A stretch of DNA of 64,000 nt, from NCBI RefSeq assembly GCF_000741695.1, contig NZ_JGZK01000002.1, positions 62,001 through 126,000 on the forward strand, read 5' to 3'. This document shows, one piece after another, positions 42,853 through 53,647 of the stretch (positions are counted from its first letter, which is position 1; each line of letters begins with the position of its first letter). Position numbers and translations under genes: made by a program. The notes beneath the pieces were generated by a model. The model saw only the letters and a list, made by a program, of their open reading frames with translations. It made no database searches and was not told the origin of the DNA. This DNA comes from Bifidobacterium reuteri DSM 23975. Its GTDB lineage: Bacteria > Actinomycetota > Actinomycetes > Actinomycetales > Bifidobacteriaceae.

Positions 42853-44274
42853 CTATTTGATGGTGAAGCCCTGATTGAATCCGTATTCCTTCAGGTCCTT
42901 CTGCCATTGGGCGAGTCCCGTTTCAAGGCTGATCTTCTTGCCCGGATCCGTCAGAGGCTGCAAAGGCTTGCCGTTGGCGTCCTTCCGCCCCAGATCGATG
43001 TCGGCCTGCCGAAGCTGGTACGCCTGGAAGTCGCTTGTCCACTTGTAGGACTTGCCTACGGTGGATTCGAAATCACTGCGCGCATATACCTCGAATGGCA
43101 GATACTGGTATCCCACGGATACGTCCTCGGCGGCCTCGGAAAGTACTCGGTTGAACTTCTGCCCCCCGAAATAGGGGATTTCGATGCCATCATCATTCGT
43201 GATGGTGGTCTTGTCCAGGAAACTCTCGGAATTCAGCGTGGCATAGTCGGCGGGGAATGCGCCGCCGGCCACGCGCGCACTGATGCCCTGCGCATCATGG
43301 GCGACAAAGTCAACGAATCGGTATGCCGCGTCCGGCTTGCGGGTGAGCTGCAATACGGTCAACGCGGAGCCACCGCTTTCCGCGTTGGCTGGTTGACCGT
43401 CATAGGTAGGCATTGTGGTCACGCGCCATAGGCCTGCCGCGCCCGGCACGTTGGCGAGCAGCAATGATGGCATCCAGGCTCCCATGAACACGGATGCGAT
43501 GGTCCCGTTGCCCACACGTGTTTTCCACCGGTCGGACCATGTGGCTGACGTGGTGTCGACTAGCCCCTCATCGATCATGCGCTGCCAGAATTCGGTGAAT
43601 CGCTGGGTTCCGGCATCATGCTCAAGATCGATGGTGACGGTTTTCCCATCGGTCGACGTGTGGAACGGCTGGCCTCCGGCGAGCCAGATCATCGCATCGT
43701 AGAAGCTGCCGTCTCCCGCATCGGCTGCGATATAAACGCCGATGTCCTTGAGTTTTTTCGCAGCCTCGTAGTAGTCATCCCATGTCTTGATCTGCGTGGC
43801 ATCGACGCCGGCCTGGGTGAAGATGTCGTCATTGTAGAAGAACCCCATCGGACCGGAGTCCATCGGCAGACCGTATATTCGTCCGGCAAGCTGCACCGAG
43901 GCCCATGTACCGCCCGTGTAGAAGTTGGCGTAATCGGAGCCAAGACGGTCGGTCAGGTCGAGCAGTTGGCCGGAGACCGCATACTGCGGCAATGCATAGT
44001 ATTCGATCTGCGCCACGTCAGGGGTGCCGTATCCGTCCTGGATGGCGGTGTTGAGATTGTTGTAGCCGGAAATGTTCGTCCAATTGACCTTGATGTCCGG
44101 ATTGGCCTTTTCGAATCGACTGATGACCTTGCCCATGCTGGGTTCCCAGCTCCACACGGTGATCTGCGTGCGATTGTCCTGCGTGGCCTGCCCGCATGAG
44201 GCAAGGGATACGGAAAGGATTGCAGCCACAACTGCCGTAGCCATTCTTGAAAGTCGCCGTCCGATCATGCCCAT
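42853..44274 (-). CDS. Sugar ABC transporter substrate-binding lipoprotein, second copy
   Basis: A 473-residue SBP family 1 lipoprotein. The signal peptide ends in the lipobox LASCG (Cys about 26). The mature protein parallels the neighbour at 44420 throughout: ITVWSWEPSM versus ITVWAWEPTL, PDVAQIEYYALPQYAVSGQL versus PDVAQVEYYAIPQYAIKGNL, GLPMDSGPMGFFYNDDIF, QIKTWDDYYEAAKKL, and the C-terminal GFNQGFTIK versus GKDQGFTVK. This points to a tandem duplication. It contains about 40 extra residues near the C-terminus. The start at 44274 is chosen because the longer frame would begin inside a hairpin at 44332-44365. No permease accompanies it, so it may share those at 48644-50636. Confidence 0.88.
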   Translation of the reverse strand: MGMIGRRLSRMATAVVAAILSVSLASCGQATQDNRTQITVWSWEPSMGKVISRFEKANPDIKVNWTNISGYNNLNTAIQDGYGTPDVAQIEYYALPQYAVSGQLLDLTDRLGSDYANFYTGGTWASVQLAGRIYGLPMDSGPMGFFYNDDIFTQAGVDATQIKTWDDYYEAAKKLKDIGVYIAADAGDGSFYDAMIWLAGGQPFHTSTDGKTVTIDLEHDAGTQRFTEFWQRMIDEGLVDTTSATWSDRWKTRVGNGTIASVFMGAWMPSLLLANVPGAAGLWRVTTMPTYDGQPANAESGGSALTVLQLTRKPDAAYRFVDFVAHDAQGISARVAGGAFPADYATLNSESFLDKTTITNDDGIEIPYFGGQKFNRVLSEAAEDVSVGYQYLPFEVYARSDFESTVGKSYKWTSDFQAYQLRQADIDLGRKDANGKPLQPLTDPGKKISLETGLAQWQKDLKEYGFNQGFTIK

Positions 44275-44331
44275 GGTGCAGAGTCTACTATCATCCTCTG
44301 AATCGGCCGAAAGGGGGGCAATGCAAATACG

Positions 44332-44365
44332 ACGAGCCCCTGAGGCATGCACCTCAGGGGCTCGT
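44332..44365 (-). terminator. Hairpin after the first binding-protein gene
   Basis: ACGAGCCCCTGAGG (44332-44345) pairs perfectly with CCTCAGGGGCTCGT (44352-44365) around a 6-bp loop, 55 bp beyond the stop of the gene at 44420. There is no clear T-run. Confidence 0.65.
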
Positions 44366-44419
44366 TCAATCGGAAACGGTATGGGGAACCGTCAGATCAT
44401 CAGGCTTTGCCTCATTGGC

Positions 44420-45766
44420 TTACTTGACGGTGAAGCCCTGATCCTTGCCGTAATCCTGCAGGGCCTTCTGCCAAGCGGCTACACCATCGGCGAGCTTCTG
44501 GTCGCCGGTGTAGGACTTGCCGACGTAGTCGCCGAAGATAGTGCGGGCCTTGACCTCGAAGGGCAGGAACTGGTAGTCGGAGGACACGTTCTCAGCCGCC
44601 TGGGCGAGGACCTCGTTGTACTTCTGGCCGCCGAAGTAGTCGACGTCCTGACCATCGGCGTTCTTGACGGTGGTGGCGTTCTTGAAGGAATCAGCCTCCA
44701 TGGAAGCCTTGTCAGCCGGGAAGGCGCCACCGGCCACACGGGTGGCCACACCGTCGCCGTGGTTCGCGTACTCGATGAACTTGTAGGCGGCCTCGGCCTT
44801 CTTGGAGGAGGCGAGCACAGCCAGCGAAGAACCGCCGTTCTCGGAGTTGGTGGCGGAGCCGTCAGCAGTCGGCATCTGGGTCACGCGCCACTTGCCGGCG
44901 CCACCGGCAGCGGAGTTGGCCAGGTTGGCCGGCATCCAGGCACCGGTGAGCAGGGAGGCGATGGTGCCATCGACCATGCCCTTGAACCAATCCTCGGACC
45001 AGCCGGCGGTCTTGGTGTCGAGCAGGCCCTCATCGAGCAGCTTCTGCCAGTATTCGTTGAACTTCTGCACGTTCTCGTCACCGGTCAGGTTGATGGTGAC
45101 TTCGGAGCCGTCGGAGGAGGTCTTGAACGGCTGTCCGCCGGCGAGCCAGGTCATCGAGTCGTAGAAGCCTGCGTCACCAGTGTCGGAAGTGATGTAGTAG
45201 TTGTCGCCAAGGGCGTGAATCTTCTTGGCGGCCTCGTAGTAGTCATCCCAGGTCTTGATCTGCTCGGCGTCAACGCCGGCCTTGTCGAAGACCTCCTTGT
45301 TGTAGAAGAAGGCCATTGGGCCGGAATCCATCGGCAGGCCGTAGACCTTGCCGCCGAACTGCACGGATGCCCACGGGCCAGGGGTGTAGAAGTCCTCGAA
45401 GCCGGAGGTCTTGTCGGTGATGTCAAGCAGGTTGCCCTTGATGGCGTACTGCGGGATGGCGTAGTACTCGACCTGGGCCACATCCGGGGCGCCCGAGCCG
45501 GCCTCGATGGCGTTGTCTAGCTGCGTGTATTCCTTGGTGTTGGTGCCGACGTTCTTCAGGTCGACCTTGATGCCGGTCTCCTTGGTGAAATCCTTGGCGA
45601 CCTGGGTCAGCGTGGGCTCCCAAGCCCACACGGTGATCTCCTGCACATCACTCTCCTGTGCAGGCTGGCTGCTGGAGTTGCTGTCGGAACCGCAGGCGGC
45701 AACGGATACCAGCATGGTCACGGCGCCAGTAAGGGCGACGGCCTTCTTTGCAGCGGTGAACTTCAT
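44420..45766 (-). CDS. gosC: Sugar ABC transporter substrate-binding lipoprotein (gos cluster)
   Basis: A 448-residue SBP family 1 lipoprotein with signal peptide and lipobox VAACG (Cys about 25). Binding-domain stretches are ITVWAWEPTLTQVAKDFTKE, PDVAQVEYYAIPQYAIKGNL and KIHALGDNYYITSDTGDAGF. It follows two permeases and a GH42 beta-galactosidase on the same strand, the D-E-G-C order described for the galacto-oligosaccharide (gos) locus of B. breve. The symbol is based on that order. Its codon use is more uniform than that of the downstream paralogue, suggesting high expression. LacI-type operator-like sites lie in its 5' region. Confidence 0.85.
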   Translation of the reverse strand: MKFTAAKKAVALTGAVTMLVSVAACGSDSNSSSQPAQESDVQEITVWAWEPTLTQVAKDFTKETGIKVDLKNVGTNTKEYTQLDNAIEAGSGAPDVAQVEYYAIPQYAIKGNLLDITDKTSGFEDFYTPGPWASVQFGGKVYGLPMDSGPMAFFYNKEVFDKAGVDAEQIKTWDDYYEAAKKIHALGDNYYITSDTGDAGFYDSMTWLAGGQPFKTSSDGSEVTINLTGDENVQKFNEYWQKLLDEGLLDTKTAGWSEDWFKGMVDGTIASLLTGAWMPANLANSAAGGAGKWRVTQMPTADGSATNSENGGSSLAVLASSKKAEAAYKFIEYANHGDGVATRVAGGAFPADKASMEADSFKNATTVKNADGQDVDYFGGQKYNEVLAQAAENVSSDYQFLPFEVKARTIFGDYVGKSYTGDQKLADGVAAWQKALQDYGKDQGFTVK

Positions 45767-46137
45767 CGTTCTGTTTTCCTTCCTTGAACCGTCCAGAACG
45801 ATTCATATGTATGTCATTCGCAACCACCAGCTGCAATCGATTCAAATTCCTTGGAATTCCCCTCGACCCTGAGATGTGGCTCCAATCGCCATCTCCAACA
45901 ACTATGATTGCGTTAACATCTGCAAGTATACACACTCCGCCAACGAACGCAAGCGCGCCAATATCGGCGTGTTATCGCAAACACTATCCACAATTCCGGA
46001 ATAATTGGCGTAAGCGCTTACATTCCGGTTTGCGAAAGTAGTCTTCATCCAGTCGACAATCCGCCCCCACTACGGAGGTCAGCCAAGCATTACAACGATC
46101 GCTAGCATGCTGCGCCAGAAATGCGTCAACAAATTGA

Positions 46138-46192
46138 CTACCCGTCAGTCCCGCTTCGCGAGGGCCAGCTCCCCTGGCAAGAGGAGCCACGA
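46138..46192. repeat. Dispersed hairpin element, copy 4
   Basis: TACCCGTCAGTCCCGCTTCG, then CGAGGGCCAGCTCCCCTGGC and AAGAGGAGCC. It resembles the copies at 40125 and 62062. Confidence 0.65.
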
Positions 46193-46322
46193 TATAATCG
46201 ACGAATTTCACAGGCACGGCATACTAGAACCCGGCCGGCAGACCCCAATCGAATCATGACCCATCCGGATACTGCGGCGATCGCATGGGATCCGTGCTGC
46301 GCATGTTCGCAATCTATGCCAA

Positions 46323-46357
46323 TGCGCCGGCCTCCACACAAGGCAGAGGCCGGCGCA
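46323..46357 (-). terminator. Hairpin after the beta-galactosidase gene
   Basis: TGCGCCGGCCTC (46323-46334) pairs perfectly with GAGGCCGGCGCA (46346-46357), 24 bp beyond the stop. The T-run is weak. Confidence 0.65.
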
Positions 46358-46380
46358 TCAATCAGACAGCGGCGTTACCG

Positions 46381-48477
<2,097 letters not shown>

Positions 48478-48531
48478 TTACTTGCGTAGTGATATCTCCA
48501 TCGACATTCCATCTACTTCGATGGAACAGAA

Positions 48532-48562
48532 GCCGGTGAGCCATGGGAAACGGCTCACCGGC
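48532..48562 (-). terminator. Hairpin between permease and beta-galactosidase genes
   Basis: GCCGGTGAGCC (48532-48542) pairs perfectly with GGCTCACCGGC (48552-48562). On the minus strand it is followed by TTCTGTT. It could partly terminate transcription after the second permease. Confidence 0.65.
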
Positions 48563-48643
48563 CAGATACTCGCCTGCTCGCTACCGCTTATTGGGCGGAA
48601 TCTGCACTATGCACAGCAGGAGGAATGTCTCCATAAGGAGGAT

Positions 48644-49645
48644 TCACTCCTTGACTGCGCCGGCGGCGAGGCCGGACTGCCAGTACTTCTGGAGCATGAG
48701 GAACGCGATGACCAGGGGGATGATCGTGATCAGGGAGCCGGTGATCACGAGGTTCTGGATCGCCTGGCCGCCGGCGGTCGAGGCCTGGTCCTTCCACTGG
48801 TTCAGGCCGATGGTCAGCGGATACCAGTTCGAGTCCTTGAGCATGATCAACGGCAGGAAGTAGTTGTTCCACGTCGCCACGATCGTGAACAGGGCGGTCG
48901 TCACGATGCCGGGAGCCAGCAGGGGCATGCTGATCGTCCAGAACGTGCGCCACTCCGAGGCGCCGTCCACGCGTGCCGCCTCCAGCAGCTCGGTCGGCAC
49001 CGCCTGCTCGCTGAAGATCCACATCAGGTACAAACCGAACGGGGAGATCAGCGAGGGGATGATCATGGCCCACGGCGTGTTCGTCAGGCCCAGCTTGGCG
49101 AACAGGAGGAACTGCGGGACCGCCAGCGCGATGCCCGGCACGCTGATCGAGCCGATGATCACCGCGAACACGGCCTTCCTGCCGGGGAAGCGGAACTTCG
49201 CCAAGGCGTAGCCGCCCATAATCGCCAGCAGGGTCGCGCCGCCCGCGCCCACCACCACGTACAGGAGCGTGTTAATAAGCCAGCGGCCGAAGATCCCCTC
49301 CTGGTAGGTGAACACCGTCACGATGTTGTCCCACAGGGCGAACGACTTGCCGAAGCCCAGGCCGAACGTCGACGTGAAGTCGGCCTGCGTCTTCGTCGCG
49401 TTGATCAGCAGGTACACGAACGGGAACAGGCAGTACACGGCGAACACCGCGCACAACACCGTCATCAGCATGGAACGCCTCGGGTTATTCACGTTCGCGA
49501 ACCCGGCCTTCGCCGCGCGCCTGCGCTCCGCGGCCTCGTCCCTCTCGATCCTCCTCTGACGCTCCCTCTCCGCCTTCTTCGCGGCCCGCTCCTGGGCCCT
49601 CAGCCCCGCCGCCGACACACGGGCGGAAGTCTCAGCTGCACTCAT
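48644..49645 (-). CDS. gosE: Sugar ABC transporter permease (MalG type)
   Basis: A 333-residue permease. A charged coiled N-terminal stretch (RAQERAAKKAERERQRRIER) precedes six membrane segments starting at MLMTVLCAVFAVYCLFPFVYLL. The EAA loop is ELLEAARVDGASEWRTFWTI, the ATPase contact. GIVTTALFTIVATWNNYFLP and PLVIAFLMLQKYWQSGLAAGAVK are the closing MalG-family blocks. AAGGAG precedes the ATG at 49645. No ATPase is encoded nearby, as is usual for bifidobacterial sugar systems that share an MsmK-like ATPase encoded elsewhere. Confidence 0.92.
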   Translation of the reverse strand: MSAAETSARVSAAGLRAQERAAKKAERERQRRIERDEAAERRRAAKAGFANVNNPRRSMLMTVLCAVFAVYCLFPFVYLLINATKTQADFTSTFGLGFGKSFALWDNIVTVFTYQEGIFGRWLINTLLYVVVGAGGATLLAIMGGYALAKFRFPGRKAVFAVIIGSISVPGIALAVPQFLLFAKLGLTNTPWAMIIPSLISPFGLYLMWIFSEQAVPTELLEAARVDGASEWRTFWTISMPLLAPGIVTTALFTIVATWNNYFLPLIMLKDSNWYPLTIGLNQWKDQASTAGGQAIQNLVITGSLITIIPLVIAFLMLQKYWQSGLAAGAVKE

Positions 49646-49709
49646 CACGCACGCTCCTTCACGATCACAGACACAATCACAATCATCCTCGAGACAGCCA
49701 CCGGGCGCA

Positions 49710-50636
49710 TCACCTCATCTGCTCCTTCATGCTCCTCAACTGCACCGCGTACGCGATCGCCATCGTGATCACCGCCATCACAATCGCCAGGGCGGCGGCA
49801 TAGTTCGACTGGTTGCCGGAGAACGACAGGTTGTACGCGTACATGTTCGGCGTGTAATACGTCGTGATCGCATTGCCCGGCACCATGCTCTGCAGAATGC
49901 TCGGCTCGTTGAACAGCTGGAACGAGCCGATGATGCTGAAGATCACCGTGATCGCCAAGGAACCCCTCAACTCCGGCAGCTTGATCGACTTGACGATCTG
50001 CCACTCGCTCGCGCCGTCGATCGAGGCCGCCTCATACAGGGAATGCGGGATCGTGGACAGCGAGCTGTAGAAGATCAGCATGTTATAACCCGTGAACTCC
50101 CACGTATTGATGTTGCCGATCGACGCCAGCAGCACACTCGGGTCGAACATGTCGATGTCCGTACCCAGGAAACCGTTCAGGGAACCCACCAGACCGTACT
50201 TCGCGCCATACACGAAACCCCAGATCAGGGTCGACACCACCGCCGGCACCGCATACGGCAGGAACGTGGAGATACGGAAGAACTTCGTGCCATGCAGCTT
50301 CATGCTGTCGATCGCCAACGCCATCGCCGCCGCAAGGAACAGCATGATCGGCACCTGCACCACCGTGAACAAGGCCACACGACCAACCGACGACCAGAAC
50401 TGGCCGTCCTGCAACAGCCGCGCATAGTTCTCCACACCGACGAACCGGGTGCCGCCGATCATCTGCTTCTTGAAGAACGAGATGTAAACCGCGTACACGA
50501 TCGGGATGATGAACACGAACACGAACACCACCGCAAAAGGCCACATGAACTTCCAACCACGCCAATCCGCCTTATGCTTATTCACGCGCGCCCCGTCCGT
50601 TTTCACGGAAGTGGCAGCAACATCAGCTGAGGCCAT
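49710..50636 (-). CDS. gosD: Sugar ABC transporter permease (MalF type)
   Basis: A 308-residue permease. The first membrane segment is FMWPFAVVFVFVFIIPIVYAVYISFF, followed by the extracellular loop GVENYARLLQDGQFW. The EAA loop is LYEAASIDGASEWQIVKSIKLP. It is the first gene after the divergent regulator and is preceded by GAGAGGGG. The operon order permease, permease, beta-galactosidase, binding protein matches the gos locus; the symbol rests on that order. Confidence 0.92.
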   Translation of the reverse strand: MASADVAATSVKTDGARVNKHKADWRGWKFMWPFAVVFVFVFIIPIVYAVYISFFKKQMIGGTRFVGVENYARLLQDGQFWSSVGRVALFTVVQVPIMLFLAAAMALAIDSMKLHGTKFFRISTFLPYAVPAVVSTLIWGFVYGAKYGLVGSLNGFLGTDIDMFDPSVLLASIGNINTWEFTGYNMLIFYSSLSTIPHSLYEAASIDGASEWQIVKSIKLPELRGSLAITVIFSIIGSFQLFNEPSILQSMVPGNAITTYYTPNMYAYNLSFSGNQSNYAAALAIVMAVITMAIAYAVQLRSMKEQMR

Positions 50637-50931
50637 TCCAACCCCTCTCCTTCGAAGGCTGTAGACAAGTGTTCCGTCATGGCTACATCACTAAAGCCAT
50701 TACGGCGGTACACCCATCCCTAACAAAAATGTTTGCGTTATCATAATAACACCATTTATCATCTTGTCCAATCACCGAACAGCCGTGTTGAATACTGTGT
50801 TTTCCTCAATGCTGGTACAATGGTCACGAAAACAATGATGTTATCGTTGCCGTTTTCGATGATGTATGACATCATACGATGTGGCGCAGCAAGCCATAGC
50901 AGCAGTCGTAGGTTCCATACCGGGGGTCATA
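50637..50931. promoter_or_regulatory. Divergent promoter region between gosD and the LacI regulator
   Basis: TGTTTGCGTTATCA at 50730-50743 resembles sites upstream of gosC. ATGATGT-ATG-ACATCAT at 50859-50875 is a perfect 7-bp inverted repeat around 3 bp. Both are reasonable operators for a LacI-family regulator. No gene is present. Confidence 0.5.
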
Positions 50932-51944
50932 ATGGCGAAGTCTTCACAAGTCTCCATGCAGGATGTGGCGAAAACCGCAGGCGTGTCCCCCCAAACCGTA
51001 TCCCGCGTGGCCAATGGCAGCGACGCGGTCAAACCGGAGACCCGTCAACGGGTCGAAGCCGTCATGCAACGCCTCGGATACCGTCCGAACTACGCCGCCC
51101 GCGCGCTCAAACGCGGCAAGTTCCAGGACATCGGCGTCGTCATGTTCAACACATCATCCTTCGGTAACTCCCGTATCTTGGATTCCATCATTTCGAGCGC
51201 CGCGGATGACGACTACTCCATCACCATCCAGACCATGCGCCACGGCTCGGAGCGCACGCTGGCCGCCGCAATCGAGCGCATGCAGCAGCAACCCGTGGAT
51301 GGCGTCATCGTGGTGCTCGAGGAGCGCATCTCCGACTTCGCGGGATACAAGCCACCAAAAGAGCTCCCTGTAGTACTTATCTCCGAAGGCGCCGCAGACC
51401 ACTGTCCCACGGTGGACACCGACCAATACGGCTGTTCCACCGCCATCGTGGATTATCTGATGAGCAAAGGCCACAAAACGGTGTACCACATCGCCGGCCC
51501 TGCCACATCCCGAGCCGCGGAAAGCCGCGCCCGAGGATGGCGCGAGGCGCTCGAGCAGATCGGAGCCCCGGTGCCCAGCATGTACATCGGAGACTGGTGC
51601 GCGGATTCCGGCTATCAGGCAGGCGTCGCCTTGGCTCATGACCCCGACTGCACGGCTATTTACGCTGCCAACGACCAGATGGCCTATGGCGCGATTCTCG
51701 ATTGCAATCCGCCGGCAAGCGCGTGCCTGACGATGTCAGCGTCGTCGGCGTCGACGATTCGTTGGCGGACATGGTGCCACGGCTGAATCTCACCACCATG
51801 CGACTGCGGTTCAAGGATGTCGGAGCCACTGCCTTCTCCATGGTCCGCCGTCAATGCGAGGGAGAGAAAGTGCCAACCGGCATCAAAACCGTCATTCCCC
51901 CTGAACTCGTCGAACGCGGCTCTGTACGCGATTTGAGCGAGTGA
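50932..51944 (+). pseudogene. gosR: LacI-family regulator of the gos cluster, frameshifted near its 3' end
   Basis: From the ATG at 50932, preceded by GGGGGT, the frame encodes a LacI helix-turn-helix (VSMQDVAKTAGVSPQTVSRV, hinge RPNYAARALKRG) and most of a sugar-binding domain, through TAIYAANDQMAYGAIL. At 51699-51701 the sequence reads CTCGATTGCAA where CTCGGATTGCAA would continue the protein; after that the current frame ends at 51786 in unrelated residues. The lost C-terminus (LQSAGKRVPDDVSVVGVDDS, then PPELVERGSVRDLSE) is intact in the frame one base earlier, to 51944. Restored, the protein would be 337 residues. The protein made now lacks the last part of the effector-binding domain. 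A real mutation or a sequencing error are both possible. Confidence 0.9.
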
Positions 51945-51989
51945 CTGCCTCCTGCTGAGCCGCTCTGGAACTCCGATTTCGCCGAGCGC

Positions 51990-52099
51990 GGGTCGAAACA
52001 TAGGTTTTCGCAGTCTATGGTTTATGTTTCGACCCATTTCGAGGGTGCGGAATGGGACGAAACATAAACCGATACCATCAATAACTTATGTTTCGACCC
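51990..52099. repeat. Four-arm inverted-motif array B, GGGWCGAAACATAA family
   Basis: Forward 51990-52003 (last base changed), reverse 52022-52035, forward 52054-52067, reverse 52086-52099. All gaps are exactly 18 bp. Spacers and linker are almost identical to array C at 53377. It lies between the converging ends of the LacI-type gene and the nuclease-like gene; the rest of this gap shows nothing. Confidence 0.97.
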
Positions 52100-52231
52100 G
52101 TATGCTGCCGGGAGAAGTCATCCGAACGACTGGCGCCGACACCCACGCCCACGCCGCGCCGACGAACAAGCCCTTCCATATGATTTCTCCCCGACCTCAG
52201 CCATCACCCTCAGCTCGCGCCATCAGCCACG

Positions 52232-53233
52232 CTATTCTCGCTCATACAGCCAATTGGCACCCGTCAAAGGAACCTGCGCCCGCATCAGTTTCACCCAAAT
52301 TGCGTTGCTGTCTACCACATCGTCATAGGTGGCATGAACTACCGTCGTCACCCCAGCGCGCAGCAGCATATCATCCCGTGACTTCTCCGCGGCCACCACC
52401 TGGTGTATGTCACGTCGTTTCGTCATCGCTGGATCGACATATTTCCGGGCCCCATCATATTCAAGGACAATGATGCGGCCATCCGGCGTATGCCATACGA
52501 AGTCGACCCGTCGTGAATGCCACGCGTTCTCCGGATCGATAAATTCATGCTGCAATTGCGGAACGGCGAAACCGCGTTCGATCATCGTGGCGCGGCACAA
52601 CGATTCCCCACCGTTTTCACTACGCGCATCTGTGTAATGGAGCAGACGAAACACCGGACCGCAATCGCTATGAAGATGATCGCATTCCTCTATAACACTC
52701 TCAGCATCAACGAGTTTGCGTCGGAACGCCGAATCAAACATGCCCAGCACCACACGAAACGGATATCGCAACGCGCAATCCACAAGAGCCCTTCCCACGG
52801 TTGTAGTCAGCACGGACACCGTCCTGTTCCCAAGAGCGAAGCGAGTGGTAAGCGCCGCATCCGAGGAGACAAAAATCGGCTTCGTCTGCGACCGCATATG
52901 CCCCTGTCTGCTTGAGTTGTATGCGACGTAAATGCTCTCATCGGTCAACAAAGACCATGGATAATCCAAATCCATCGCCGCAGCTGCGCTGAGCCCTGCA
53001 TACACCCAGCTTGGATGGCAACGGGACAATGCCTCCAGCACATGCAGAATACGTTGCTTGGGATTCAGGCCGCTCCAATAGGACGACTCCGCATATATGC
53101 CACGATATGGGCTGACCACCTCACCTTTGTGCATTCGACGGACCATTCGTTTACGCGTAGCCGCATTCACGCCCGCAATGCATAATTGGATCTCGGATTG
53201 ATCAGCAACACTGTCACTCGACGACTTGTTCAT
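52232..53233 (-). CDS. AbiEi-like winged-helix plus PD-(D/E)XK (DUF559/Vsr-like) protein
   Basis: A 333-residue protein of unknown function. The N-terminal part (about 20-75: IAGVNAATRKRMVRRMHKGE, VVSPYRGIYAES) looks like the winged-helix domain found in AbiEi-type antitoxins. The C-terminal part (about 215-320) carries a PD-(D/E)XK-type pattern: Glu in NGGESLCRATMIERGF, Asp in RRVDFVWHTPDG, and Glu-x-Asp in IIVLEYDGARKY, then a late EKSRDDMLLRAGV, as in DUF559/Vsr-like folds. The start at 53233 follows AGGAAGG. No toxin gene accompanies it. It is bracketed by two nearly identical motif arrays (51990-52099 and 53377-53486), and its AT content is higher than that of its neighbours, both hinting at acquisition as a unit. 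Confidence 0.75.
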   Translation of the reverse strand: MNKSSSDSVADQSEIQLCIAGVNAATRKRMVRRMHKGEVVSPYRGIYAESSYWSGLNPKQRILHVLEALSRCHPSWVYAGLSAAAAMDLDYPWSLLTDESIYVAYNSSRQGHMRSQTKPIFVSSDAALTTRFALGNRTVSVLTTTVGRALVDCALRYPFRVVLGMFDSAFRRKLVDAESVIEECDHLHSDCGPVFRLLHYTDARSENGGESLCRATMIERGFAVPQLQHEFIDPENAWHSRRVDFVWHTPDGRIIVLEYDGARKYVDPAMTKRRDIHQVVAAEKSRDDMLLRAGVTTVVHATYDDVVDSNAIWVKLMRAQVPLTGANWLYERE

Positions 53234-53376
53234 TATTACGACCTTCCTGAATCGGCACACGCCGATTATGGTCGACGCATCCTTGCGTCTACACCGGTAT
53301 CGTACGCCGGAAAGTCGTCAGGCGTTTCACTCTAGCCGCAATGCATACAGCTTCACACGGGGCAGTTGGAAGAAAC

Positions 53377-53486
53377 GGGTCGAAACATAAGTTTTCGCAG
53401 TCTATGGTTTATGTTTCGACCCGTTTCGAGGGTGCGGAATGGGTCGAAACATAAACCGATGCCATCAATAACTTATGTTTCGACCC
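53377..53486. repeat. Four-arm inverted-motif array C, GGGTCGAAACATAA family
   Basis: Forward 53377-53390, reverse 53409-53422, forward 53441-53454, reverse 53473-53486. All gaps are exactly 18 bp and all four arms are perfect. It lies upstream of the nuclease-like gene and beyond the 3' end of the pseudouridine synthase gene. Confidence 0.98.
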
Positions 53487-53539
53487 GTTTTGGGAGGGAT
53501 TCTGGGCTGGGCTGCCCAGCAATGCTGTACAGCCCAGCT

Positions 53540-53599
53540 GCGCGGTATTGCGCGGTACTGCACAGCATTGCACGGTACTAAACGGCACTGCACAGGCAT
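53540..53599. repeat. Degenerate 10-bp tandem repeat, six units
   Basis: Units such as GCGCGGTATT, GCGCGGTACT, GCACAGCATT, GCACGGTACT, AAACGGCACT and GCACAGGCAT follow one another every 10 bp, between array C and the end of the pseudouridine synthase gene. A CTGGGCTG/CAGCCCAG hairpin lies just before it (about 53504-53538). Confidence 0.75.
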
Positions 53600-53647
53600 T
53601 ATGATTATGCAGCGACGTTCAGGGGGATACGGTGCCGCCCTGCAGGC

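Larger units (their letters stand above)
45767..46380. promoter_or_regulatory. Promoter and operator region of gosC, with repeat and terminator of the beta-galactosidase gene
   Basis: The 614-bp gap holds three palindrome-like sites: TTGCGTTAACAT within 45906-45920, TGTTATCGCAAACA at 45970-45983 and GTAAGCGCTTAC at 46010-46021. The first two share TTTGCGNTAACA with a site at 50730-50743 upstream of the permease operon. A dispersed-repeat copy lies at 46138-46192 and a hairpin after the beta-galactosidase at 46323-46357. No gene is credible here. Confidence 0.5.

Noticed and set aside
44275..44352. Longer N-terminus for the second sugar-binding protein
   Set aside because: That start lies inside the hairpin after the preceding gene and would put 26 non-signal residues before the lipoprotein signal.
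45984..46217. 77-codon minus-strand open frame in the gosC promoter gap
   Set aside because: It runs through a dispersed repeat and operator-like palindromes and has no supporting start signal.
50866..50931. Upstream in-frame start of the LacI-type gene
   Set aside because: It would begin inside the operator-like palindrome; the ATG at 50932 has GGGGGT at good distance and gives the normal LacI N-terminus.
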